A DNA stretch of 64,000 nucleotides from Trametes villosa (Eukaryota > Basidiomycota > Agaricomycetes > Polyporales > Polyporaceae): the NCBI GenBank assembly GCA_002964805.2, contig PUDQ02000001.1, positions 3,992,001-4,056,000 on the forward strand, read 5' to 3'. The stretch's first letter is position 1. The number at the start of each line of letters is the position of its first letter. The notes below the pieces were generated by a model. That model had not been told where the DNA came from. It saw only the letters and a program-made list of their open reading frames with translations, and did no database searches. The position numbers and the translations under genes are program-made. Of the stretch, positions 11,406 to 22,666 are shown piece after piece.

Positions 11406-13315
11406 CTAGGAACTCGACGCAGCACCCTGCAACCGCCTCCCATCCTTCCTCGCCCACAACCGCTCCTGCACCCGCACCCGCGTGAAACACGCCAACAAGT
11501 CATCCAGCTCCTGCCACGCCCCGCTGTGGAAGAAGCTCGCTATTCGGCGCAGCCACGGGAACATGAGCGACAGCAGCGCCGCGATGCGCTCCGGGCGCTC
11601 GCCCAGCACCGAGCCCGTCGCGTCGAATTGCCACAGCGCGGGCACCGCGGAGCCCACGAGGAACGCCGGGAGGTCCGGCGCGGCCTCGAAGGCGAAGAGG
11701 GTGCCTGGCGGGGTGCCCGTGGGCTGCGTCTCGCGCATGTCGAACGCGAGCACGAGTTTGGTGAGGCGCGGGCAGCCGCGCGCGAGCTTGAGGAGGCCGA
11801 GGGGCGTGGCGCAGGGGAAGTCGTCGTCCGCGGGCGTGCGGGCGCTGTCCGGACCCGGAGGGCGGGTTCGATTCCATTCGAACACGAGTTCCGTGAGGTT
11901 CGGGCAGGTTTGCGAGATGATTTGCAGGGAGTGGTCGTCGACGCTGACGACGCAGCGTCCTCGGATCAAGAGGCGCTGCAGAGCGGGGAGGGTGAACAGA
12001 GGTGCGACGTCGTCGGGATAATACACCCAGCCCATAAGGTTAACCGCGTAGGAGTCGGTGACAAGGGTGCCGATGATGAGAGAGAGATCAACGAGCGTGT
12101 GAGCAGACGGGAGTTCGCTAATGGCGACGCAGAGGGCGTGGAACAGCCGGTAATGTGGCAATACGTGAGGTTCGGAGCGGAGCGACAACTTCCGCAGCGA
12201 CTTGGATGGAAGCGCGTGCAGAAATGCCGTACACCAGTTGAACTCGATCTTGTGCAAATGGAGCTGGAGGAGGGCGGGGAAGAAGGAGGCTTGTTTTGAG
12301 TGAGGGAGCGAATCCCACGAGTACTCCGCAGGATCGACGTGCAGCAATAGCGACTCTAGGCAAGGTAGGCCAGCCAAAGCTGAGAGAGCCTCTGGCGCAA
12401 CACGGACAGAAGAGCCGCTAAAGCTTGTAAGCTGAGAAAAGACGCGTAACTCAGCGCAGCGTAGAGAACCAGTGGCTCCATTATCGGAATCGTCGGGCTT
12501 GGCCTCGAGGGATAGATTCTTCAGTGCAGCAGTCACACCAGACAAGACGAGGACGAGCTCCGTCGCGTGGTCGGGATTTCGGTCTGGGTCGACGCAAACG
12601 ATCTCCGCTGATTTCAGCTTCGGACCGAAGAACAGATTCGGAGAGTGAACCGAGGCCCGTTCGCGGTAATCGGGCAGGCAACAGTCCCAGTCCCAGTGGT
12701 AGAGCGAACGCAGATTAGGGAAGATGGGCGTTGGTCCAACCGTCGATAGAAAGCGCCATGTCGCGGAGCAGAGATCCTGGGAGGAGATCACCATGTCTTG
12801 ATGACCTGGGATCTCGTGGCTGGATTGTGACTTCGGAAACGATAGAGGCACCCCAGTAAAAGGGTCTCGTATAGCTATCCCGGCTCCGAGCATCTTGATA
12901 CGCCTTGCGTATGCGTAGTAGCGTGTGATCTCTTGTATTTCGGGGACCCGAAGAAGCACCTACAGGCGGCAGGTTTTGATGGGGACTACATACTACAGGA
13001 GATATTCAAGCAAGCACCCACCACTTGAAAGCGTACATGTTTCCTAACTTGCCTAGTGCATTCGTAGGGAGGCAACTCTGTGCTGTATGTATAGAGGTCG
13101 TCGGGTAACGTCTTCAGGAGTAAGACGATGGAAGGAAGCGTGCGCCAGATTAGGTCTAGGGCTATGTCGCTGAGGAGACGACAGCTGAGAGTTAAGGGTC
13201 CAAGGTGTTGCCCGAATGAGGGAAGATCTGGGTCCTGAGAGTTTTCGGAGAGCAGTAGGAAAATGTGCAAGAGAATCGGAGCAGGGAGAGAACAGATATT
13301 GGTCGGCGGAGGCAT
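11406..13315 (-). CDS. F-box-like protein 2
   Basis: Two exons, 13315-13022 and 12959-11406 (phase 0), encode about 615 residues. The start is MPPPTNICSLPAPILLHIF, the typical first helix of the F-box. LSCRLLSDIALDLIWRTLPS follows, then LRR-like segments (LTSFSGSSVRVAPEALSAL, LRKLSLRS, LTELVFEWNR, LTKLVLAFDM). It is clearly paralogous to F-box protein 3: both share the motifs LPCLESLLLHVDPAEY and ATGSVLGE in the same order. The intron donor GTGGGT is slightly off consensus. Just beyond the stop, GGTGAGTAA matches a splice donor, suggesting an intron in the 3' untranslated region. Confidence 0.87.
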
Positions 13316-13892
13316 GATCAAATGCGAGTATCTGCAGATGGACGACGGGAGGAAGGGACCTGCGACGTCCAGGACCGTCCCTGGCTGCCCTGGCGCCCCG
13401 GCCCTAAATACGTCACCTTCACGTGTTATGTGACGATCGCGTATGAGTAGCTCTCAGCCACGCGCGGAAGTTGTGTCCGAGTCGCAGTCGTTGCTCGTCA
13501 ATTTGTTTCTCGTGGGCGACTCCGGTAGCTACCGCATCGGACGAGACGAGCACACCGCCGGTCCTTCGCGGGGAAGACCTTTGGCAACATCGCGTATGCA
13601 TGTTGTGTATGAGCTGTTCGGCATGCTGTACCCACTGTTTCACCGTTCGTGTAGTGCGAGCGGAGGCGAACATCGATTCAGAGAACTCGGAATAGCCGCA
13701 AGCAGCACTCCTTAATCACAACCAGAAGCTGAGACGTCGAGAAAGACACACGGAATTGTAAGCAAGGCATACATTCAGTCGTTAATCTCTTCTCTCTGGT
13801 ACGATCGTCTACCAGACTTGGAAGGGCTTAAATGAGCATGTTTCGTCGGCAGCTCGACCGCACATTACTCACCGAAGCGGCGAAGCCCAAAC
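13316..13892 (-). pseudogene. Intergenic region with decayed MFS fragment (relic 2, about 13538-13640)
   Basis: Plus-strand 13538-13640 aligns with the penultimate exon of the MFS gene (16338-16537). Shared blocks in order are cggacgagacgagc, ggtccttcgcggggaagacc, acatcgcgta and gctgtaccca, with small indels. In the intact gene this encodes the loop around EVFPAKDRGTG. The fragment has lost its frame. The remainder of the interval shows nothing coding. Its place between two F-box genes mirrors relic 1. Confidence 0.65.
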
Positions 13893-15800
13893 CTAAGGAC
13901 TCACAACCGCGTCTCGGGATCGCCTCCCCTCCTTGCTCGCTTGCACCCTCTCCTGAGACCGTATCCGCGCGAAGCATGTCTGAAGCGCCTGGACGTCCTG
14001 CCACTCCGGGCTGTCAAAGTCACTAATAACTCGACGCAGCCGCGGGAATATGAGCGTAAGGAGCGCCGCGATGCGCTCGAGGTTCTCGCCAAGCACCGAG
14101 CCCGTCGCGTCGAGCTCCAACAGCGCAGGCGCCGTTGGGCCGGTGAATGCCACGGGGGGACGAGGCGCGAGCTCCATGTTGTATAGCTTGGGCCCGTCCG
14201 GACAGCGGAGCGAGCGCGTTTTGCGCATGTTGAACGCGACCGCGAGCCTTGCCAGCCGCGGGCAGCCGCGGGCGAGGTCGAGGAGCCCGATGGGCGTGAC
14301 ACAAGGGAAGTCGTCGTCCGCCTCCGAGCGCACGTTCTCGGGGTGTCGGGGAGGGTCGTGTCGGTTCCACTCGAAGACGAGCTCCTCGAGGTCGGGGCAG
14401 TTCTTTGAGATGACATATAGCGAGAAGTCGTCGACGCTGACTACGCAGAGTCCCCTGATGACGAGGCGGCGCAAGGCGGGAAGGGTAAACAAAGGGGCGA
14501 CCTCATCGGGGAAGTATACCTGAAATTCCACGAGGCGAGGTCCGTACAAGTCGTCGATGGTGATGCCCAGGATGAGGGAGAGCTCGACGAGGGAGCTCGC
14601 GCAAGGGAGGGTGGCGATGGCTTCGCAGAGGGCCTTGAACAGCATGTGGTGTGGCGTCCAGTCGGGCCCACAGCGGAGGGATAACTTCCGCAACGACTTG
14701 GACGGGAAGATGCGCAGAAAGGCTGCGGACCAGTGGAAGTCGATCTTGTGTAGGGTGAGCTGCTTGAGTGCCGGGAAGAAGGGGGGGTGCTTCCAGTGAG
14801 GGTATGAGTGCCAAGGATATTCCGCCGGATCAACGTGCAGAAGCAGCGACTCCAGGCAAGGCAGACAGGCCAGGACTATGAGAGCACGCGGGGCGACGCG
14901 GACCGTGGACCCACTGAAGCTTGTGAGTTGGGTGAAGAGACGTAGATCAGGGTGGCGTAGAGAGCCTGTGACTGTGCTCTCCGGATCTTCGGGTGTGGCC
15001 TCGATGGAGAGATGCTTCAGATCGAAAGCCACGCTGGACAAGGCGCAGACGACCTCCGTTGCATGGTCGGGACACCTATTGGGGTCGACACAATCAATAG
15101 CCGCCGATTCGAGCTTCGAGCCGAAAAGCATGCTAGGAGAGTGGACGGGGGACGTGCGGCGGAAGTCGAAGCGACAACACTCCCACTTCCAGTGATAGAG
15201 CAACCGTAGGTTGGGGAAGAGGGGCATTGGCATGATCCCCGATAGAAATACCCATACAGCAGAAGTGATGTCCTCGGGGGATATCACCACTTCTCTTCGG
15301 TCCAGGTACTCCACGCTCGACCCTGGTTCCGGGAAAGATAGTTGCTCCCCACTTAGAGGGTCTCGTAGAGGCGTTCCGGGCCCAGGCACGATTGCCTTAA
15401 CGCGCCTCGCATACATGGCGCAGCGCACGATCTCTTTGGGTTTCGGGGTCCGTAGAAGTACCTGCAGAGGGACTCAGACTTTAATCATAGCGGTTAATGT
15501 GTGGGAGGCCGCACTTACAGGCCGAGAACTGAGATGGGTTCTTTGATACTTCGTGCACTCATAGGGCAACTCCGGATCGAATGCATACAGGTCCTTGGGA
15601 AGGGCCGTCAGCAGCGTGGTGAAAGTGGGAATGGTGTGCCAGATTGCGTCAAGAGCTGGTTCACATAGTGATCGGCAGCTGAGGGCCAAAGATAGAAGGT
15701 TGCGCGGGTGTGGAGGAGACTCCGGGTGCTCGCGAAGTAGGAGTTCGCAAATCCGCAGGAGAATCGGAGGGGGGAGAGAGCAGATGGTGGGCGAAGTCAT
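13893..15800 (-). CDS. F-box-like protein 3
   Basis: Two exons, 15800-15519 and 15461-13893 (phase 0; donor GTAAGT, acceptor CTGCAG), give 616 residues. The F-box is at the N-terminus (MTSPTICSLPPPILLRICEL ... LSCRSLCEPALDAIWHTIPT). LRR-like repeats fill the rest (LKHLSIEATPED, LTSFSGSTVRVAPRAL, LRKLSLRCG, LEELVFEWNRHD). I took the ATG at 15800 because it begins at the conserved motif shared with F-box 2; an in-frame upstream extension exists but is not conserved. As in F-box 2, a GGTGAGTAA donor-like site lies just after the stop codon. Confidence 0.88.
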
Positions 15801-16140
15801 GTGCTGGGGATGCTTGCAGACGACGTGCTCGGAGTACTTGCCGAGGCGCAATGGACTGGGGAACTAGTGTGATCGCAGGAAAGAACCGGTACGAAGTTGC
15901 CAACGCATCGAGTTGCTGCACCGGGACCGAGTACGTACGGCCGTGGCGCCGCTTAGCTGCATGCGTCACGGTCACGTGATTCACGGGCAGGCGCGTCGGC
16001 GCGCGTCTGAAGGCAACAGTCGCGACATTTTCCCTTGTGTTCCCTCGACCACGCTGAAATCTGTCCTCTCGAACCGCACAATAACGTACATTTTATCGGC
16101 TCGCGCTATACGGTGACCCTCTGATCTGAACCACAGAGTC
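15801..16140. other. Intergenic, F-box 3 to MFS A
   Basis: About 340 bp holding the promoter side of F-box 3 and the 3' flank of MFS A. No ORF or motif of note. Confidence 0.6.
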
Positions 16141-18435
16141 CTATATGGACGCCTTACCCCTCGGTTCATACGGAATGAGGAACGCGAGGAGCCCCGCAAG
16201 GATGAAACACGCGCCCGCCACGTAGATCGGCACCGACGTCGTCAGGTTCGTGTATATCGCCACGATCGGCGCCTGTCAAACATCCAAACCATCAGCACTC
16301 CTACTATCCCACAGCCCATGTTAGTCGGAAGACTTACCAACGCTCCGCAGAGGTGGTTCGCGGACGAGACGAGCGCGCTGCCCGTGCCGCGGTCCTTCGC
16401 GGGGAAGACCTCGGGCGACATCGCGTACAGCACGCCGTACATGATGTTGTTCGTCACGCTGTACCCGCAGTTCCAGCCGAGGAGCGCGTTGGATGAGCGT
16501 GCGGTCGTTGCTGCGAAGAGGAAGACCCCTGTGACGACTGCGTGCAGAACGTGGTGAGTCGGTGCACGATAATACGGGAGGGAGAAGAGACACGTACTGG
16601 ACGAGGTCGCGAGCGTGCCTTTCCTGCCGAGGTAGGGTAGGTCGACCATCCATCCGGCGATGAGGGCGCCCGGGAGGCCTACGACGCTGAGAATGACTTG
16701 CTGTTTGTGGGATTGACGAAGTGAGTACGTTAAGTACCCATTAGTATGAGGCTCAAGTGCGTACGTTTCGATATGTGACGTTTATTGAACCGTCTCCGAA
16801 GTCTGCCCCGCGCGTAGCCAAGCTGGTTAAAGACAGTTAGCAGCTGTGCGGGACCATTCGCGTACAGGAATCACTCACAAGTATGGCAAAAAGCCGTTAT
16901 AGCTGTAAACAGGTCAGTCATCCCCAGTCGTACGTGCCCTGTCGAGTCATACGCACAGAGGGAACGCGAGCCCGATTGAAGCTACAGATGTATGATAGGT
17001 CAGAGAGCGATGCCACCATCGCGGAGACCAGGACGTACCCCAAATGAGTATGAGCAGTGTCGTCGAGAAGGCTATCTTCGGGGTAGCGAACAGGCCCTTC
17101 ACATGGCCCCCACCAAACACACTCAGCGTCCTCATGAACCTCGCCTTCACACCCGTGTCCAGCCTCTTCTCCCCTCCGGCCCCTCCTTCCCTCTCCTCCC
17201 CCTTCTCCCCCTTCACCGCATCATACCGCTGCAGCATATCCAGCGTCAAGCTCGACTCCTTCCCGTTGAAGCGCGCGACGGCGCGCACGACCGCGACCGC
17301 CTCCGCGTCGCGCCCGCGGCTCATCAGGAACTTCGGCGACTCGTGCAGGTGGAAGAGCGCGAAGCGGAGCAGGAAGCAGAGCGTCATGAGCCCGCCCATC
17401 GCGTACAGGAAGTAGCGCCAGCCTTGGTTGGAGGACCGTGGGCAGTCGTCGGCGGACGCGCAGGAGAACTTGGCGAAGAGCGGCCAGGCGACCTAGGGGT
17501 GGCGTGGGTTAGGCTGGGGATGGGCGGATGGAGCGGGAGCGAGGGTACGCACCAAGCTGCCGACGAGTTGGCCGAACGCCCACCAGATGGATAGTACGGT
17601 GAGTAGGTACTGGTGCGTGGGCGGTATAAACTCTGGAGGCGGGTCACAAAGCGCACGTTAGTCGCGACAAAATTATTGACACCACACCCAACTCACCTAG
17701 GAAAACGGCAGAATCCACGGGCAGGTTCCCGCCGACGCCCACACTCCAGGCGGCCACAAGAGCGCATAGAGCCACAGCATTGGGTGACGCGCCGGCTGCC
17801 ATGCCAAAGACACCCGTGATGAACAAGGTGAGGTTGAACGCCCATCTGCGCCCCCAGATATCCGAGGATATTCCCCAGAATGCACATCCGACCAAAGAGC
17901 CGAGGGCCTGGGCGAATTTCAGCCATGCTCCTTGGTATCTAAACTCGTTGATTGTTGGGGGCAAGAGTAGCCCTGTCACGATCTAGCGGAGGTAAGTAGA
18001 GGCAGAGCAAGCATTATCGGTGCGCCTCACCGGCCATAGGTTATCCCTGCGGTGAACTGTCCGTGAGTGCATAAATTAGACGAGATTGGACGGGTGCAGA
18101 CTGACGAGAACCACCCGAAGCCCGTGAGGCAGAATAGGTACCACTGCAAACGACGGTATCAGTCTTCTCCCTGGCCAAGTGTCCACTCTGAGTCGCGAAC
18201 TCACCTGGTACTTTCCCATGCCGATCTCTTGGAAAGCGTCTCCAAGAACCTGTGCCTTCGCTTTGTAGATCTGGTCTACCGAGTCATCCCCTTCGTAGAT
18301 GTCATCGCTTCGCTCAACCGGGATAATTTTCGTCTCGGCCGCTAGCGAAGGTGCGACCTTCTCCTGGTCAGTGTCGTTACAGTCCTTTCGGTCATGAGGC
18401 AAGTCCGCAAGAGGTGGGGAAGCTAGGGCCGCCAT
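16141..18435 (-). CDS. MFS transporter A (SV2/sugar-transporter-like)
   Basis: This is a 12-helix plasma-membrane transporter of the major facilitator superfamily. Twelve exons fit in phase: 18435-18205, 18143-18106, 18046-18031, 17982-17697, 17632-17553, 17492-17039, 16981-16957, 16902-16879, 16822-16765, 16700-16598, 16537-16338 and 16272-16141, 548 residues. Diagnostic motifs are the TM2-TM3 loop SSDIWGRRW, the post-TM6 motif HESPKFLMSRGRDAEAV typical of sugar and SV2-like carriers, LPYLGRKGTL after TM8 and EVFPAKDRGTGSA. A charged Glu/Gly-rich loop separates the two halves. The substrate cannot be told from sequence; organic acids, vitamins and sugars are all possible. It is a tandem paralogue of MFS B with the same intron positions except one intron fewer. 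It contains a 16-nt microexon (DNLWP). Confidence 0.88.
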
Positions 18436-19198
18436 TCCAAGGGCTCCGTAGACTCAGAGAGTAGGACCGGGAGGAGTATGCGTGGACCGTCCTGTCAGAC
18501 GGCGGGTCAAGCGAGGCGACCTGAACGCGACGACCATCGCATGCGAGCTTAAGAGCAATACAGCACGCAGAAAACTGCGCCGTCTGCGAGACAGCTATCG
18601 ACGGCCTGATGGTTCTCGAGCAAAACCGACGGCGTCCCGGCGCGCTGGGCAAGGTTCGCATGAACGTCCGCCCAGCACTCGGGTACGCGAGCCTGCGAAC
18701 CTTCTCCGCGCCCGCATCGGGAGTTCATGCACCCTGGACCCGCGGTGGGGCGAGCAGGAAGAAGGATGCGGCGCGCCGGGCGGGCAGGCACCTCGCACGC
18801 TCCGAGTCGGCGAGCACGCTTCGCAGACTGCGTCGGACATCACGCGGTAGTCTTCGCTGTCTTTGATATGATGTCTGCCGCGCCGTCAACAGAGATTGGG
18901 GGTCGAAGCCGTCGCGGTTACGAGACGAGGCTGCTCACCGGACTCGCGAAACGCAGTTCAGACGCCCGTAGCGCTCTGATGGGAGGCGCACGCAAGCTGG
19001 GGGGCCGATGACGACATTGCGCGACTTGCTATATGCGGCGGCACCTCCTCGCGATTCTGCTAATCGCAGGACGTTCATTGACTGCAGAAACGTTGAGCAA
19101 GAGACCGTCGCGGCGCAGCATCTGAATCAGACTCGGCAGCCTGTGGGTATAGCAGAAATCTGAACGGTCGCAAGAAAATCGGTGTACAAAAGGCACCC
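18436..19198. other. Intergenic between MFS A and MFS B
   Basis: This 763-bp gap carries the promoter of MFS A and the 3' end of MFS B. Short frames on both strands are unrelated to known families. No TATA box stands out. Confidence 0.6.
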
Positions 19199-21522
19199 TC
19201 AAATCGACGCCCTCCCCCTCGGCTCGAACGGCAGAAGCAGCGAGATGAAGCCCGATACGAGGAAGAGCGCGCCGGACACCCAGATGGGCACCGACGTCGA
19301 CAAGTCCGCCTTCAGCGCGATGATAGGTGCCTAAGACGCACATTTATGCCTAGTGAGCATAGAGACATGGTCAACGAAGAGGGTACGCACCATGATGCCG
19401 AAGATGCGGTTGGCGGACGCGACAATGGCATTACCCGTTCCGCGGTCCTTCGTCGGGAAGAGCTCTGGGGAGACGGCGTAGAGTACGCCGTACATCACGT
19501 TGCTCGTGAACGTGAAGCCGCAGTTCCACCCAAGCAGCGCGTTCGACGTCCGCGAGGTCGTGCTGGCGAACAAGAAGACCCCGGTAATAACTAGAATGAA
19601 GAGGGATCGGCATATGCGATGGGCCGGAAATGCAGCAGCGTGACTTACTAGTCGAGATGGCAAGCGTGCCTTTTCGCCCTATGTAGGGCAGTTCGACCAT
19701 GTATCCTGCGAGCAGAGCACCGGGTACGCCGATAACGCTCAGGATAACTTGCTGTAGGGAATACGCTGAGGATGAGCGTATAGCTTGAGGGAAGAGAGGC
19801 TTACGTTGCGGTAAGTAATATAGAGGGACCCGTCTCCGAAGTCTGCTCCTCGCGTAGCCAGGCTAGGAGAGGGGTCAACGAGAGACAGGGATGCCCGCAA
19901 CGATGCAACTCACAAGTACGTCACGAAGCCATTGTACCTAGAGAAGTAGTATGAGTTGCCAGGAACCTCTTTAGGTGCAAGTGGGCACTCACAGAGGGAA
20001 AGCAAGCCCAATAAGTGCTACGGCAGAAATATCAGACCATGTGAAGTTGCGCCAATGTGGATGAGACATACCCCACACAATGATCAGCAGCGTCGTCGAG
20101 TACGCCAACTTCTTCGTCGCAAACAGGCCCTTCACGTGGCTCCCCGCAAACGTCTGCAGCTTCCGCAACACCGCCGCCCACGCGCTCGTATCGAACGCCG
20201 GCCCTCCCTCTCCCTCACCCTCCTCGCCCTCCCCGCCCTTCCCCCTCTGCAAATGCGCAAACTCGCGCTCCGCCTCCTGCAGCATCTCGAGCGTGAGCAC
20301 AGAAGTGCGCCCGTTGTACGCCGCGACCGCGTGCACGACCGCGACGGCCTCCGCGTCGCGCCCACGGCCCATCAGGTACTTCGGCGACTCGTACATGTGG
20401 AAGACGAAGAAGCGGAGGACGAAGAGGAGGAGCATGAGCCCGCCCATCGCGTACAGGAAGTAGCGCCAGCCTTGGTTCGCGGACCGTGGGCAGTCCGAGG
20501 CGGAGCTGCAGGAGAAGTCGGCGATTAGCGGCCAGGCGACCTGGGTAGCAAGCATCGGTCAGGGAAAGATGCGGCTGTTTTGGGAAAATGAAGTACCAAA
20601 CTGCCGACAAGCTGGCCGAACGCCCACCAAATCGACAGGACGGTCAAGAGGTATTGATGCGAAGCTGGTATGAACTCTGGAACGGAAAACGTCAGTATGT
20701 ATGCGCCCCAGGAGATCACTTCACGTACCTAAGAACACCGCCGAGTCCACGGGTAGGTTTCCGCCGACGCCGACGCTCCAGACAGCCGCTAAGGAACAAA
20801 GTGCAATGGAGTTCGGCGACCCGCCTGCTGCGACGGCGAAGACACCGGTGATAAGAAGCGTAATGTTGAAACACCATCTGCGAGTGGGTTTGGAAACACG
20901 TTCATATGGCAGAGTAAATGCTAAAGAGTACGCACTTGCGACCCCAGACGTCGGACGCGACACCCCAGAAGGCTGCGCCGACCAGCAGGCCGATATTTTG
21001 TGCGAGCTTGAGGTAAGGCCCTTGGAATCCGAACTCGGTAACGACGGGGTCCAGGATCAACCCCGTCACAATCTGCGAGAGAGAAAGTTGAAGGAAGCTG
21101 GGATAATGATAGTTCGACGGGCCGACTCACGGGCCACAGGTTATCTCTGTGGACCCACATCAGTCCATATGTCGCGTATACAAACAGCCGGAGAAGCAGC
21201 GACTCACGAGAACCACCCGAACCCTGCGACAATGAAGAGGTACCACTGCGGCGGAGTCATTAACCACAGCACACCCCATCCGCAGGAAAGCACGCACCTG
21301 GTACTTCCCCATTCCAATCTCCTGGAACGCATCGTTGAGAATTCGTGCCTTCGCCTGGTAGACAGGGTCGACGGCAGAATCGTCGCCCTCGAAGATGTCG
21401 TGCGTCTCGACGGCGATGGCGTGCGCCTCGACGTCCTTCGCGCCGCCCTTCTCCGTCTTGGAGCCAGAGTCCGCCGAGTCCGTGCGCGGAAGCTTCTCGT
21501 TAGAGGCGTTCGTCGCGCTCAT
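19199..21522 (-). CDS. MFS transporter B (SV2/sugar-transporter-like)
   Basis: Thirteen exons fit in phase: 21522-21298, 21245-21208, 21146-21131, 21072-20936, 20877-20729, 20676-20597, 20540-20072, 20017-19993, 19937-19914, 19862-19805, 19751-19649, 19590-19391 and 19330-19199, 551 residues. The hydrophilic N-terminus (about 75 residues) contains AFQEIGMGKYQ before TM1. Motifs are SDVWGRKW (133-140), YESPKYLMGRGRDAEAV after TM6, LPYIGRKGTLA and ELFPTKDRGTGNA. The central loop is rich in Gly/Glu. It differs from MFS A by an extra intron at the GRK/W junction (20935-20878). Same-strand order, 763-bp spacing and matching exon sizes (16, 38, 80, 25, 24, 58, 103, 200, 132 nt) prove a tandem duplication. 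The substrate is unknown. Confidence 0.9.
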
Positions 21523-22666
21523 CGTGCGTGTCGGTAAGAGCTGGGGTCGTGTCGATCGTCGCGGGTGAAGGATATATGGACGGAGCACTCTCGTGTGGGG
21601 CTCGCAGACGAAGTCCTTGGCGGTTCGCCCTCCGCGCACGCAGGGGGGGGGGGGAGATAACGGTGGGGCAGCTGGCGCTGGAACGACACCTTCCCCGCTG
21701 GTTATAGGCATCCTGATTCCTCGCCGGAGCGTCTTTGGACTGGCGTCCGACAGCGGAGGATTATTGCGATAACGCGCGGTGCTCTTGCGCCATTGATGCG
21801 TCCGGTCATATGGGGGCCCCACTTGGCGGCGTGGTCCTGCGAGAGACCTTGATCTCTGAATTCTGCATCGACTGCTCTATGCCCGGGCCATCGCCGCTTG
21901 CGTCGAAGCCTGTCCGCCAGCGATCGCGCGCTGGGTATGACGGAGGTGGCTTGTTCGCCTTGGAGTGAGGTTAACAGGTGTCTCTTTGCGGTCGGTTTGT
22001 GTAGCGCTTTACCTGGAATGCGGTGGGGCCATGTCGGGGAGAAGGCGAAGTTGTATGTCGGGACTCGGCTGGGGAACTGAATTGCAATGGTACATCGGCA
22101 ATCTCGATCATTCCTCCTCCGATCAATGTTCCCCGCGTCCCCCATCCCAAACAACCTGGCCCGATCTGCTAGATCTTTACCTGCTTCCCCTGAACATACT
22201 TAGTGAACACAAGTGCGCAGTGCAAGGAGTAAGACTCGGGGATTGCGGCTTACCTATCTTGTGTTGGCCACACCATGCGGTCAACAAACGGATATATGTC
22301 AAGATCAACTTCTGTGGTATATACAGCAGATTCTACAACCAGTGCGTCCGGCCGGGCCATAAATACAGCTCCTGCGTACAAACCCGCACAACTGCCACTG
22401 GCAAGTACATACATACACAAGCACAAGCCTCTACTCGGGGCTACTCTCCGAGTCCGTGCGACTGCTCCAGATGCGAGGGATAAATAGATGCGAGAGATCC
22501 GGGAATGCGTGATGGTCGTCAATGGTCGTTAGTGATACACAAGAAAGAGAGGGAGAGATGAGGCGAGACGAGTGAGAGATGCAGGGGATGGTAGGTATAC
22601 AATAGCGCTAGAGCCTGAGGGCGGTGTGCCAGTGTCTGGCGATGTCCGAGTTGTGGCCGGTCGTGA
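21523..22666. other. Intergenic, MFS B promoter side to secreted protein
   Basis: About 1.1 kb. It contains the TATA-like site and poly-G tract upstream of MFS B, and a plus-strand CCATAAATAC near 22356 with no recognisable gene downstream of it. The open frames present show no family resemblance. Confidence 0.5.
21572..21577 (-). promoter_or_regulatory. TATA-like box of MFS B
   Basis: The minus strand reads CATATATC about 50 bases upstream of the start codon at 21522. A 12-base poly-G run on the plus strand lies further upstream (21643-21654). Confidence 0.4.

Noticed and set aside
11319..12299. A 326-codon plus-strand frame opposite F-box 2
   Set aside because: It overlaps the well-supported F-box exon; the Glu/Arg-rich translation is typical of an antisense shadow.
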